A stretch of DNA of 64,000 nt from Streptomyces aureus (GCF_000725495.1 NZ_JNZD01000001.1:456681-520680), one strand, 5' to 3'. Counted from the first letter of the stretch, positions 45,303-53,591 are shown. Numbers and translations: made by a program. Notes: generated by a model not told the origin, from the letters alone.

Positions 45303-45424
45303 CCTTGCGGGCCCCCGGCGTGGCCGGGACCCCCGATACCCGATCGGAGTCCCGGCCACGTCCCGCTATGCTCGGGGATGCATCGGCGCGCTCCGGTGCG
45401 CCGTGCCGGTGTTTTCCGGTGCGG

Positions 45425-45497
45425 GGACCCTTAGCTCAATTGGCAGAGCAGTGGACTTTTAATCCATTGGTTGTGGGTTCGAGTCCCACAGGGTCTA
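45425..45497 (+). tRNA. tRNA-Lys (TTT)
   Basis: 73 nt. Acceptor GGACCCT/AGGGTCT (terminal G-U) with discriminator A, D stem GCTC/GAGC, anticodon loop CTTTTAA, T loop TTCGAGT. Confidence 0.95.
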
Positions 45498-45502
45498 CGC
45501 GA

Positions 45503-45539
45503 AAGCCCCCGGCTCAGAGGTGTTCCGAGCCGGGGGCTT
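45503..45539 (+). terminator. Terminator after tRNA-Lys
   Basis: The perfect 13-bp stem AAGCCCCCGGCTC / GAGCCGGGGGCTT is followed by GTTGTTTT. It may also serve the converging ribA gene. Confidence 0.88.
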
Positions 45540-45622
45540 GTTGTTTTCGGGGACCCTCGCGCCGCCCCCTCGCGGGAGCGGGAGCGGGAGCGGGAGCGGG
45601 TGCGGGCCGGGCTGTCGGGGTG

Positions 45623-46276
45623 TCAGCCCGCCGAGAGGTCCGTGAGTTCCGCGCGCTCCACGAGGTCCGGCAGCGGCAGCGTGTGCTGGGTCTGGAGGAC
45701 CTTGGCGCGCAGGTAGCGGACGTTGTGGGCGGTGGTGAAGACGCCCGTCGGGACCCGGTGGGCGACCGTGACGCCGAGCTCGCGGAGCTGTTCGGCCTTG
45801 TCCGGGTTGTTGGAGAGCAGGTCCAGCGAGTCGATGCCGAGGGCCTGGAGCATCTGGGCGGCCACCGTGTAGTCACGGCCGTCCTCGGGCAGGCCGAGCG
45901 CCGCGTTGGCGGCGTAGGTGTCGAGGCCCTGGTCCTGGAGGGCGTAGGCGTCCAGCTTGTTGTAGAGGCCGATGCCGCGGCCCTCCTGGCGCAGGTACAG
46001 CAGGACGCCGCCGCGGTCCGCGATCTGCTCCACGGCCTCGCGCAGCTGGGGGCCGCAGTCGCAGCGGGCCGAGCCGAACACGTCGCCGGTCAGGCATTCG
46101 GAGTGCAGCCGCACCAGCGGGTTCGCGCCGGGCTCGCCGAGGACGACGGCCAGGTGTTCCTTGCCGTCGTCGAGGCCGTGGAAGGTCACGAGCTCGGCGT
46201 CGACGGAGTAGCCGTCGCCGAAGCGCAGGGGAACGCGGACGCGGGTGCGCACGGTGGCGGTGGGGTGGTCGCGCAT
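45623..46276 (-). CDS. ribA: GTP cyclohydrolase II
   Basis: It opens the imidazole ring of GTP, releasing formate and pyrophosphate, the first committed step to riboflavin and related pyrimidines. The 217-residue monofunctional enzyme has zinc ligands Cys61, Cys72 and Cys74 ([19 protein letters not shown]), the substrate loop [29 protein letters not shown] and the end region [15 protein letters not shown]. There is no fused RibB domain, unlike the common RibBA. ATG 46276 begins at conserved sequence. It is one of a three-gene flavin-like group: the MarR gene (46399) is upstream and co-directional, and the RibD-like fusion (46975) is divergent. Two inverted-repeat elements lie just upstream. 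Confidence 0.95.
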   Translation of the reverse strand: MRDHPTATVRTRVRVPLRFGDGYSVDAELVTFHGLDDGKEHLAVVLGEPGANPLVRLHSECLTGDVFGSARCDCGPQLREAVEQIADRGGVLLYLRQEGRGIGLYNKLDAYALQDQGLDTYAANAALGLPEDGRDYTVAAQMLQALGIDSLDLLSNNPDKAEQLRELGVTVAHRVPTGVFTTAHNVRYLRAKVLQTQHTLPLPDLVERAELTDLSAG

Positions 46277-46305
46277 GGTGTCTCTCCGTCCGGCGGGTTC
46301 GTACC

Positions 46306-46371
46306 GGCTGTGCTTCAGATTTGAAGCACAGCCTCGGGACGAGACACTACATCTGCTTAAAACTTCAAGCA
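46306..46371. promoter_or_regulatory. Two inverted repeats upstream of ribA
   Basis: 46306-46333 is a perfect hairpin, GGCTGTGCTTCA-GATT-TGAAGCACAGCC. 46354-46371, TGCTTAAAACTTCAAGCA, is a 14-of-18 palindrome. Both contain CTTCA/TGAAG elements, and the second shares TTAAAACTT-N-AA with the repeat before the RibD-like gene. They are candidate sites for the MarR regulator next door. No FMN riboswitch consensus was seen. Confidence 0.55.
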
Positions 46372-46398
46372 ACGGGGTTCACGCGTCCCGCGAGCGCC

Positions 46399-46908
46399 TC
46401 ACGAGGAGCAGGAACGCCGCCGCCAGGGCAGATCTTCCCCGGACGCCCCCGAATTCCCGTCCTGGATCGCCCGGGTGATGGTTCCGCAGATCTCCTCCAG
46501 CTGTTCCACCTGCTCGGGGCTCAGATGGTCGAAGAGCGCCGCCCGCACCGTCTCGACGTGTCCCGGCGCGGTCCGCTCCAGGAGGGCCATGCCCGCGTCG
46601 GTCAGGACGGCCATGTGTCCGCGCCGGTCGGTGGGGCAGCCCTCGCGGCGCACCGTGCCGTCCTTCTCCAGCCGCGTCACCGCGTACGTCAGCCGGCTGC
46701 GGGTGATCTTCTGGGCCTCGGCGAGGTCGGTCATCCGCAGCCGCCGGTCCGGAGCCTCGGACAGTCTGGCCAGGATGGAGTAGTAAAGGTGGGGCATCCC
46801 CGCCTCCGCCTGCAACCGGCGGTCGATGGTGTCCTCCAGGAGGGAGGTCGCGGAGACGTACGAGCGCCAGGCGCGCTGTTCGGCGGCGGAGAGCCAGCGG
46901 GTCGTCAT
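46399..46908 (-). CDS. MarR family transcriptional regulator
   Basis: A 169-residue winged-helix regulator. Helices LEDTIDRRLQAEAGMPHLYYSILARL lead into the DNA-binding core LRMTDLAEAQKITRSRLTYAVTRLEKDGTVRREGCPTDRRGHMAVLTDAG, which has the typical D-R wing. The end is the C-terminal dimerisation helix. It is transcribed with ribA (123-bp gap) and divergent from the RibD-like gene. Similar repeats (TTAAAACTT-N-AA) stand before both transcription units, so it probably controls this flavin locus. The ligand is unknown. Start ATG 46908 as aligned. Confidence 0.92.
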   Translation of the reverse strand: MTTRWLSAAEQRAWRSYVSATSLLEDTIDRRLQAEAGMPHLYYSILARLSEAPDRRLRMTDLAEAQKITRSRLTYAVTRLEKDGTVRREGCPTDRRGHMAVLTDAGMALLERTAPGHVETVRAALFDHLSPEQVEQLEEICGTITRAIQDGNSGASGEDLPWRRRSCSS

Positions 46909-46926
46909 GAGACCAGTCTAGGTATT

Positions 46927-46941
46927 GTTTAAAACTTGAAC
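46927..46941. promoter_or_regulatory. Inverted repeat between marR and the RibD-like gene
   Basis: GTTTAAAACTTGAAC is an imperfect palindrome (GTT-N-AA...TT-N-AAC) 18 bases from the MarR start and 34 bases from the start of the RibD-like gene. It shares TTAAAACTT-N-AA with the site at 46354-46371, suggesting one regulator binds both. Confidence 0.55.
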
Positions 46942-46974
46942 CACTGTGCGCGTGCGACCGGAGGATGCGTCCCG

Positions 46975-48117
46975 ATGCCCCGTCCCTACGTCCTGCTGTC
47001 CGCCGCCGTCTCCCTCGACGGCTACCTGGACGACACCGGCCCCGAACGGCTGCTGCTCTCGGGCCCGGCCGACTTCGACCGGGTCGACGAGGTGCGGGCG
47101 GCCAGCGACGCCATCCTGGTCGGCGCCGGAACGCTGCGCACCGACAACCCGCGGCTCCTGGTGAACTCCGCCGAGCGGCGCGCGGCCCGGGTCGCCGGAG
47201 GCCGCCCCGAGTACCCCCTGAAGGTCACCGTCAGCGGCTCCGGCGAGCTCGACCCGGCGGCGCAGTTCTGGCACACGGGCGGCGAGAAGGTCCTCTACAC
47301 GAGCGACGAGGGCGCGCGGCGGGCGTCGGAACTGCTGGGCGGCATCGTCGGCGTCGACGTCGTCGCGACCGGCCCCCGTCTGGACTGGCGCGTGCTGCTG
47401 GAACACCTCCACGACGTACGGGGCGTGCGCCGCCTCATGGTCGAGGGGGGCGGCAAGGTCCACACCCAGCTCATGCGCGAGCAGCTCGCCGACGAACTGC
47501 AGCTCGCCGTCGCCCCGCTGTTCGTCGGGCAGCCGGACGCACCGCGGCTGTTCGGACCCGGGGACTACCCGCCGGGCCGGCTGCGGATCGAGGAGACCCG
47601 GCCCGTCGGCGACATCGTGCTCATCCGGTACGTCCCCACCGCGCCCGGCACCGGCCCGCACGCCGCCGCCGCGGACCGCCGGTGGCTGGAGCTCGCCTGC
47701 GAGCTGGCCGGGCTGTGCCCGCCGTCGCAGACCGCGTTCAGCGTCGGCGCCGTGGTCGTCGCGGCCGACGGGACCGAGCTGGCCAGGGGACACTCCCGCG
47801 AGGGAGGCGACCCGGCCGTGCACGCCGAGGAGGCCGCCCTCGCCAAGATCGACCCGGCCGATCCCCGGCTGGCCACCGCCACCGTCTACAGCAGCCTGGA
47901 GCCGTGCGCCCACCGCGCCTCCCGGCCCGTGCCCTGCGCCCGGCACATCCTGGACGCCGGGGTGCGGCGGGTCGTCACCGCCTGGCGCGAGCCCGACACC
48001 TTCGTCACGGACGCCGACGGGAACGGGCTCCTCGCCGCCGCCGGCGCAGACGTCGTCGTCCTCCCCGAGTACGCGGACCGCGCCCAGGCCCCCAACCGGC
48101 ATCTGCCGACCCGGTAG
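46975..48117 (+). CDS. RibD-like fusion in reversed domain order (reductase then deaminase)
   Basis: A 380-residue protein. Residues 1-215 match the RibD-type pyrimidine reductase (PYVLLSAAVSLDGYLDD, DAILVGAGTLRTDNPRLL, LMVEGGGKVHTQLM, DELQLAVAPLFVG). Residues 230-380 match the CMP/dCMP deaminase fold, with zinc ligands in HAEEAAL and EPCAHR...PCARHILDAG. Canonical RibD has the deaminase first and the reductase second, so the order here is reversed. ATG 46975 is preceded by GGAGG at 10 bases; the frame is open to 46936. It may perform the deaminase and reductase steps of riboflavin or a deazaflavin/pyrimidine side path. It is divergent from marR-ribA and lies near an operator-like repeat. Confidence 0.87.
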   Translation: MPRPYVLLSAAVSLDGYLDDTGPERLLLSGPADFDRVDEVRAASDAILVGAGTLRTDNPRLLVNSAERRAARVAGGRPEYPLKVTVSGSGELDPAAQFWHTGGEKVLYTSDEGARRASELLGGIVGVDVVATGPRLDWRVLLEHLHDVRGVRRLMVEGGGKVHTQLMREQLADELQLAVAPLFVGQPDAPRLFGPGDYPPGRLRIEETRPVGDIVLIRYVPTAPGTGPHAAAADRRWLELACELAGLCPPSQTAFSVGAVVVAADGTELARGHSREGGDPAVHAEEAALAKIDPADPRLATATVYSSLEPCAHRASRPVPCARHILDAGVRRVVTAWREPDTFVTDADGNGLLAAAGADVVVLPEYADRAQAPNRHLPTR

Positions 48118-48200
48118 GACCGGTGCCCGCGCTCGCCGGAGGGGCGCGGACAAACGGATGTGCTTCGCGTCCCGCGGATGGCGTACACTGGTTTCACCGA

Positions 48201-48274
48201 CGCGGGGTGGAGCAGCTCGGTAGCTCGCTGGGCTCATAACCCAGAGGTCGCAGGTTCAAATCCTGTCCCCGCTA
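48201..48274 (+). tRNA. Initiator tRNA-fMet (CAT)
   Basis: 74 nt. Acceptor strands CGCGGGG and CCCCGCT leave the first pair unpaired (C1 opposite U72), and the anticodon stem CTGGG/CCCAG with loop CTCATAA has the three G-C pairs of initiator tRNAs. T loop TTCAAAT. CCA is not encoded. Confidence 0.95.
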
Positions 48275-48280
48275 CTGAAG

Positions 48281-48322
48281 ACCAAGGGCCGGAACTCGGA
48301 TTCACGAGTTCCGGCCCTTGGT
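48281..48322 (+). terminator. Terminator after tRNA-fMet
   Basis: ACCAAGGGCCGGAACTCG pairs perfectly with CGAGTTCCGGCCCTTGGT around GATTCA, and GTTTTCG follows. This is the longest perfect stem in the window (18 bp). Confidence 0.9.
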
Positions 48323-48389
48323 GTTTTCGTACCCCCGCATCCAGGTGCCCCCGCATGCCCCGGTCGGGCCACCCCGGTCGCCCGCCAGG

Positions 48390-48611
48390 CGGGAGTGCTT
48401 CCCGCGCGGAGCGACGCTGCTCCTGCACACCGACGGACTGTCCGAGGCCCGCGACGAGCGGGGGGAGTTCTTCGACCCCGCCGCCTGGCTGGCCGGACGG
48501 GCCTTCCCCTGCCCCGACGCGCTGCTGACCGCGCTGTCCGAAGCGGTCCGCCGGCATACGGGCGGGACACTGGCCGACGACATGGCGCTGCTGGCCGTGC
48601 GGCGGCCCTGA
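48390..48611 (+). pseudogene. C-terminal fragment of a PP2C/SpoIIE-type phosphatase
   Basis: About 73 codons ending at 48611 encode GATLLLHTDGLSEARDERGEFFD...TGGTLADDMALLAVRRP, the last part of a SpoIIE/RsbU-like serine phosphatase with its DG and DD metal motifs. The rest of the domain, normally another 120 or more residues, is absent; upstream is the tRNA-fMet and its terminator. No start codon with a ribosome binding site is found. It looks like a remnant left next to a tRNA gene after loss of a larger element. Confidence 0.75.
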
Positions 48612-48849
48612 AACCCCCCGCGCGGAAGCCGTTCCCCGGTCCGGTCACGAGCGGTGACCGAGTGGTGTCCCTGCGCATAACAACTGACGTACCGTCAGGT
48701 AAACCCGTGTAGAAGACACGAGGTCAACTCGCCCGTTTTTCATCGGTCATGACCCCAAAGTCCAGGCCGAAAGCCGTTAACGATCACCGGGAACAGCTTG
48801 GAATTCGGTGCCCGGGTCTATTAACGTTCGATAACGCAGCGCGGTCGTC

Positions 48850-49020
48850 ACAACCGTCACAAGAGGCGGCTCCGTGCGCACGCGCCGAATCCCGCAAGGG
48901 AACCGGGGACCCATTTTCTGGGGTGAATCGAGCGTAATCCGCCGTGTCACGGTGGCAGTACGCCCGTAGGAGACCTTCCTGCTCCGAACCCGTCAGCTAA
49001 CCCGGTAGGCGGCAAGGAAG
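48850..49020 (+). ncRNA. ydaO/yuaA-type (c-di-AMP) riboswitch
   Basis: The 5' leader of the M23 peptidase carries conserved blocks of this riboswitch class: GCCGAATCC (48883), GAACCGGGG then GGGGTGAATC (48920), and the terminal CCGAACCCGTCAGCTAACC with GTAGGCGGCAAGGAAGGA (48983-49021). The end lies 17 bases from the start codon and overlaps the ribosome binding site region (AAGGAAGGAAAGGAG). In Streptomyces this RNA is known before wall hydrolase genes. The limits given are approximate. The rest of the gap (48612-48849) shows only a possible promoter. Confidence 0.85.
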
Positions 49021-49037
49021 GAAAGGAGTGCGCCCAC

Positions 49038-50072
49038 GTGGCGTCCAACCGGCCCGCTCAGCCAACCTCGTTCGCGCCGAACGAAACGCACACCTTCGGC
49101 TACGGCACGGATGAGGGCCCCTGGGAGGAGTGGAATCCCACCGCGGACTCCGTCGCTCCCGTCCGCGGCCGGCATCGCACGGGCAAGCAGCGCGGCGGAG
49201 GACTCGCCCGCAGCTCCACGGTTCTCGGCGTCGGCGTCATAGCCGCCGTCGGAGCGGGCGGCATCGCCAGCGCCGCTCCGGGCAAGCCCCCCGTCTCGAT
49301 CTCGCTGCCCGACCTGTCGACGGTCACCGCGTCGGCCAAGGCACTGATCTCGGACAGCGGCTCCAGCACTCCCAAGGGCTCCACGACCCCGCTCACCACC
49401 GCGGGTCTGACGAACTCCGACACCGCCCACGGCGCCACCGACGCCGGCGAGGCGCTGCGCGACCGCATCATGCAGCAGGCCCAGTCGCAGCAGAACCAGG
49501 CCGACACCGCCACGCAGCAGGCCGCCCAGACGGCCGCCGCGAAGAAGGCCGTCGCGACCGCCGCCAAGCAGCAGGACGAGGCGGAGGCCAAGGCCGCCGC
49601 CGCGAAGGAGAAGGCGGAGGAGGCGGCCAAGGCGAAGGCCGAGCAGGAGCGCCTCGCCGAGCTCGCCAAGAGCTACTCGCTGCCGACCTCCTCGTACACC
49701 CTGACCTCGCGCTTCGGCGAGGCCGGCTCGATGTGGTCCTCCGGCTACCACACCGGACTCGACTTCGCGGCGCCCACCGGAACGCTCATCAAGGCGATCC
49801 ACAGCGGCACCATCACCGAGGCCGGCTGGGCGGGCGCCTACGGCTACCGCACGATCCTCACCCTCGACGACGGTACGGAACTCTGGTTCTGCCACCAGTC
49901 CTCGATCAGCGTCACCGTCGGCCAGAAGGTCGCCACCGGCGACGTCATCGGACGCGTGGGCGCGACGGGCAACGTCACCGGGCCGCACCTGCACCTCGAG
50001 GTGCACCCCGGCGGCGCCGCCACCGGCATCGACCCGATGGCCTGGCTCCAGAGCAAGGGCCTCAACCCCTGA
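49038..50072 (+). CDS. M23 family peptidoglycan endopeptidase, riboswitch-controlled
   Basis: A secreted or membrane-anchored 344-residue wall hydrolase. It has a polar N-terminus and a hydrophobic segment (about residues 58-78, SSTVLGVGVIAAVGAGGIASAAP) that could be an uncleaved anchor or a signal. Then comes a long Ala/Gln/Lys coiled coil (about 130-215) and a C-terminal LytM domain with zinc motifs HTGLD and HLHLEV. The GTG at 49038 follows GGAAAGGAG. The leader is a c-di-AMP-type riboswitch, so expression should respond to that nucleotide, as for resuscitation factors and SwlB/SwlC-like endopeptidases in S. coelicolor. It is probably used in germination or growth-linked wall turnover. Confidence 0.92.
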   Translation: MASNRPAQPTSFAPNETHTFGYGTDEGPWEEWNPTADSVAPVRGRHRTGKQRGGGLARSSTVLGVGVIAAVGAGGIASAAPGKPPVSISLPDLSTVTASAKALISDSGSSTPKGSTTPLTTAGLTNSDTAHGATDAGEALRDRIMQQAQSQQNQADTATQQAAQTAAAKKAVATAAKQQDEAEAKAAAAKEKAEEAAKAKAEQERLAELAKSYSLPTSSYTLTSRFGEAGSMWSSGYHTGLDFAAPTGTLIKAIHSGTITEAGWAGAYGYRTILTLDDGTELWFCHQSSISVTVGQKVATGDVIGRVGATGNVTGPHLHLEVHPGGAATGIDPMAWLQSKGLNP

Positions 50073-50178
50073 TCCCCGGCCCCTGATCCCTACGGGCCCC
50101 CGGGCCCCGCGCGGATGACGGGCACGCGGACCGCCCCCGGCGCGTGTCCCGTGCACGTCCTGCCTGGTCTCCGGTGGT

Positions 50179-50205
50179 CCTGACGTCAACCCCCCCGACG
50201 TCAGG
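50179..50205 (+). terminator. Terminator after the M23 peptidase
   Basis: The perfect 9-bp arms CCTGACGTC / GACGTCAGG with an AACCCCCCC loop lie about 100 bp after the stop. A longer imperfect stem extends outward through CCGG / CCGG. Confidence 0.7.
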
Positions 50206-50301
50206 GCCGCCGGTCAGGCGGATGTCCGACACGACGGCGCTCCCGCCGCGGCCCGGGTCATTGTGGAATACATCCATCCGGCGCGGGTGTTGATCCCCCA
50301 C

Positions 50302-51246
50302 ATGACTTCCCTTCGCAAGCTCGGATCGTCCGACCTCGAGGTCTTCCCGCTCTCCCTCGGCGGCAACGTCTTCGGCTGGACCGCCGACGAGACCCGCTCC
50401 TTCGCCGTGCTGGACGCCTACGCCGCCGCCGGCGGCAACTTCCTCGACACGGCCGACTCCTACTCCAAGTGGGTCGAGGGGAACGAGGGCGGCGAGTCCG
50501 AGACCATCATCGGCAACTGGCTCAGGACCCGCGGCAACCGCGACGACATCGTGGTCGCCACCAAGGTCAGCGAGCACCCCGCGCACCAGGGACTGTCCGC
50601 CGCCACCATCAAGGCCGCGGCCGACGCCTCGCTGCGCCGCCTGGGCACCGATCACATCGACCTCTACTACACGCACTTCGACAAGCCCGAGGTGCCCGTC
50701 GAGGAGATCATCGGCGCCCTCGACGAGCTGGTGAGGGCGGGCAAGGTGCGGCACATCGCCGCCTCCAACATCACTCCGGAGCGGCTGCGGGAGTCCCTGG
50801 ACTTCTCCGACCGCGAGGGCCTCGCGCGCTATGTCGCCCTCCAGCCGCACTACAACCTGGTCTCGCGCGACACCTACGAGGGCCCGCTGCGCGACCTCGC
50901 CTCCCGGGCCGGTCTGGCGGCCGTCCCGTACTTCGCGCTCGCCGCGGGCTTCCTCACCGGCAAGTACCGCCCCGGCGCGACGGTCGACTCGCCCCGGGCG
51001 GCCGGCGCGGCCAGGCACCTCGGCACGGAACGCGGACCGCGGGTCCTCGCCGCCCTCGACGAGATCGCCGCGGACCACGGCGTCGCCGTCCCGACCGTCG
51101 CCCTCGCCTGGCTGGCGGCACAGCCGACGGTCGCCGCGCCGATCGCCTCCGCCCGCACCGTGGAACAGCTCCCCGCCCTGCTCGGGGTCGCCGACCTGGT
51201 CCTGACGGACGAGGAACTGACCCGCCTGGCGGCGGCGTCGGCGTAG
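50302..51246 (+). CDS. Aldo/keto reductase
   Basis: A 314-residue NADPH-dependent reductase of the AKR superfamily with a TIM-barrel pattern. It begins MTSLRKLGSSDLEVFPLSLGGNVFG. The catalytic tetrad is visible as Asp and Tyr in NFLDTADSYSKW, Lys in VVATKVSEH and His in DLYYTHFDKPEVPVEE. The substrate is unknown. ATG 50302 begins at conserved sequence. Upstream GTG 50263 is in frame but not conserved; no good ribosome binding site is seen for either, so a leaderless or weakly translated start is possible. It is transcribed toward the converging PrsW gene. Confidence 0.9.
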   Translation: MTSLRKLGSSDLEVFPLSLGGNVFGWTADETRSFAVLDAYAAAGGNFLDTADSYSKWVEGNEGGESETIIGNWLRTRGNRDDIVVATKVSEHPAHQGLSAATIKAAADASLRRLGTDHIDLYYTHFDKPEVPVEEIIGALDELVRAGKVRHIAASNITPERLRESLDFSDREGLARYVALQPHYNLVSRDTYEGPLRDLASRAGLAAVPYFALAAGFLTGKYRPGATVDSPRAAGAARHLGTERGPRVLAALDEIAADHGVAVPTVALAWLAAQPTVAAPIASARTVEQLPALLGVADLVLTDEELTRLAAASA

Positions 51247-51301
51247 ACCTCTCCGGGGCGCCGGCACGGCACCGGGCGGACCCCCCGCTGCCCGCGGAGG
51301 T

Positions 51302-52663
51302 CTACGTGCGGTACGTGCGGTACGGGTCGTACGCGGGGTACGGCGCCGGCGCGGACGGCCGCGGCGGAGTGCCGTACGGCCGCGCGGGCGGGGCGACGTA
51401 TCCGTACCCGTACCCGGGTGCAGGCCAGGGCGCCGGCGCGGGCAGCGGCGCCGTGATCCGGGCCGCGTACGCGAGCGCCGGACGCGCGATCTCCCGGCGG
51501 CGCCACAGCTCCTCCAGCAACTCGCGCTCCCGTACGACGAAGTCGGCGCCCGCACGGCCCCGGCGCCCCCGGTGCCGCAGGGCCGCCAGCGTGGTCGCGT
51601 AGGCCTCGTACCGGGCCACCGAGCGGGCCGCCTCCTTGCCGAAGTGATGACCGGCGTACTCGCGGGCGAGCTGGCGCGCCCGCATCGAGCCGAGGGCCCA
51701 GGGCTCGGCCGCGCCCAGCCAGCCGGCCGCGCAGTACACGGGCAGTTCGGCGCGGACCGTCCGCAGCTCCCGCTGCCGCGTCCACACGGCGAGCCAGGTC
51801 AGCAGCCCGAACGCGGGCACCATGAACACCACGTACACGCCGAAGAAGCCGAACCGGTCGAAGCCGGAGGAGCCGTTCCAGAGCGCGTGCATGCCCATCG
51901 CGAGCAGCAGTCCGGTGAGCGGCAGCAGCACCCGGCGCACCCGTCGGCGTTCGGCGGACAGGGCCGCGACGCCGAAGCCGATCCCGGTCAGCACCGTGAA
52001 CAGCGGATGCGCGAAGGGCGACATCACCACCCGGACGAAGAAGGTCGCCGCGGTGACGGAGGCGAGCCCGCTCTCCCCGCTGAGCCGGTCGGTCCCGAAG
52101 GCGGTGCCGAGATAGAGGATGTTCTCGGTGAACGCGAAGCCGGTGGCGGTGACCCCGGCGATGACGACCCCGTCGACGATCCCGGTGAAGTCCCGTCTGC
52201 GGAAGAGGAAGACGAGCAGCACCGCCGCCGCCTTCGCGGACTCCTCGACGACGGGCGCTATGACGGTCGCCCCGAGCGTGTCGGCGCCGGAGGGGTCCGC
52301 GGTCGTCATCGCGATCCAGCGGGTCGCGAAACTGTTCGCGACGATCGCTATGAGGGCGGCCGCGCAGGCACCCCAGGCGAAGGAGAAGAGCAGGTTGCGC
52401 CAGGGGCCCGGTTCGACCCGGTCCAGCCACCGGAAGGCGGCGATCAGCAGGGGGACGGGGAACACGGCCAGTCCGAGGCCGACCAGGAAGCCCTCGGTTC
52501 CCGTCTGTTCGCGGACGAGCGCGAGGATCACCAGACCCGATATCGCGAGCAGGGTGATCAGCGCGCCGTACCGCACCCAACTGCGCTGCCACCAGCGCGG
52601 ATGTCTCGGCCCGGGTCCGGTGGGGGCACCGGGCCGGGTGGGGTACGGAAATTGGATGGCCAC
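51302..52663 (-). CDS. PrsW-family intramembrane metalloprotease
   Basis: A 453-residue membrane protease of the PrsW/CPBP-like group. It has about eight membrane segments and the family motifs APVVEESAKAA (EExxK), FAFTENILYLG (FxxxEN) and SPFAHPLFT. PrsW cleaves anti-sigma factors in Bacillus; the Streptomyces target is unknown. After the last segment comes a long cytoplasmic tail, with a Tyr/Pro-rich end (GYGYVAPPARPYGTPP...AYDPYRTYRT). It lies 91 bp downstream of trmB, so the two are probably co-transcribed. Confidence 0.92.
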   Translation of the reverse strand: MAIQFPYPTRPGAPTGPGPRHPRWWQRSWVRYGALITLLAISGLVILALVREQTGTEGFLVGLGLAVFPVPLLIAAFRWLDRVEPGPWRNLLFSFAWGACAAALIAIVANSFATRWIAMTTADPSGADTLGATVIAPVVEESAKAAAVLLVFLFRRRDFTGIVDGVVIAGVTATGFAFTENILYLGTAFGTDRLSGESGLASVTAATFFVRVVMSPFAHPLFTVLTGIGFGVAALSAERRRVRRVLLPLTGLLLAMGMHALWNGSSGFDRFGFFGVYVVFMVPAFGLLTWLAVWTRQRELRTVRAELPVYCAAGWLGAAEPWALGSMRARQLAREYAGHHFGKEAARSVARYEAYATTLAALRHRGRRGRAGADFVVRERELLEELWRRREIARPALAYAARITAPLPAPAPWPAPGYGYGYVAPPARPYGTPPRPSAPAPYPAYDPYRTYRT

Positions 52664-52754
52664 GGCATTGACCCTAACGAGGGAGGGCGTGGTCCGCGAC
52701 GGTAGTCCGAGGGTCCGTGGGAGATCCCGGCGGACACCGGCGGGTGTGTGCGGG

Positions 52755-53591
52755 TCAGACGCCCGGGGTGTGCTGGTCTCGATCCTGTACGCGGCGGAAG
52801 AGAAGGTCGTTCACCACATGACCCTTGTCCAGTCCCTGGCCCTCGAAACGGGTCAGCGGCCGGAACGCGGGACGCGGCGCGAAACCGCCCTCCGCCACGG
52901 TGTTCTCGAAGGCGGGGTGCGCGCTCAGCACCTCGAGCATCTGCTCCGCGTACGGCTCCCAGTCCGTCGCGCAGTGCACGAGCGCGCCCGGCGCGAGGCG
53001 GGTCGCGGCGAGATCCAGGAACTCCGGCTGGATCAGCCGCCGCTTGTGGTGCCGCTTCTTCGGCCACGGGTCGGGGAAGTAGACGCGCAGGCCGTGCAGC
53101 GAGGCGGGCGTGAGCATCTCGCGGAGCAGGATGATCGCGTCGCCGTTGGCGACCCGGACGTTGGTCAGGCCGCTGCGCTCGGCGAGGTTCAGCAGATTGC
53201 CCTGGCCGGGCGTGTGCACGTCCACGGCGAGGATGCCGGTCGCCGGGTCCTCGGCCGCCATCAGCGCGGTCGCCTCACCCATGCCGAAGCCGATCTCCAG
53301 CACCACGGGGAGGTCCGCCCCGAACAGGGCCGCCAGATCGAGCGTGCCCTGTCCGTCGATGTCCAGGCCCCACTTCGGCCACAGCCGCTGCAGCGCGTCC
53401 GCCTGCCCGGTCGTCACCCGGCTCCGGCGCGGCTGGAAGCTTCGGATCCGCCGCTCGAAGTGCGAACCGGCGGGATCCGCCTGCGGCCCTTCGGGGAAGC
53501 GGGGCTCGCCCTTGGCACGGTGGTGACGCGGCGAGCCGTCCTCGGCGGAGGCGGGCCGGGTCTCTTCGGTGGAGTCGAGGAAATCAGACAC
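52755..53591 (-). CDS. trmB: tRNA (guanine-N7-)-methyltransferase
   Basis: It makes m7G46 in the variable loop of tRNAs using SAM. The 278-residue product has VVLEIGFGMGEATALMA (SAM motif), ILAVDVHTPGQGNLLNLAE, and the TrmB signature LHGLRVYFPDPWPKKRHHKRRL. It ends PLTRFEGQGLDKGHVVNDLLFRR. The N-terminal 70 residues before FERRIRSFQPRRSRV are Ser/Asp/Pro-rich and variable, so the start is uncertain. GTG 53591 (VSDFLDSTEET) is chosen as the beginning of family-like sequence; the open frame runs on into a repeat region to 53837. It precedes prsW. Confidence 0.93.
   Translation of the reverse strand: MSDFLDSTEETRPASAEDGSPRHHRAKGEPRFPEGPQADPAGSHFERRIRSFQPRRSRVTTGQADALQRLWPKWGLDIDGQGTLDLAALFGADLPVVLEIGFGMGEATALMAAEDPATGILAVDVHTPGQGNLLNLAERSGLTNVRVANGDAIILLREMLTPASLHGLRVYFPDPWPKKRHHKRRLIQPEFLDLAATRLAPGALVHCATDWEPYAEQMLEVLSAHPAFENTVAEGGFAPRPAFRPLTRFEGQGLDKGHVVNDLLFRRVQDRDQHTPGV

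Noticed and set aside
46276..46400. FMN riboswitch before ribA
   Set aside because: The conserved AGGGGCGGGGTGAAATTCCCC-type blocks are absent; only palindromic protein-site-like repeats are present.
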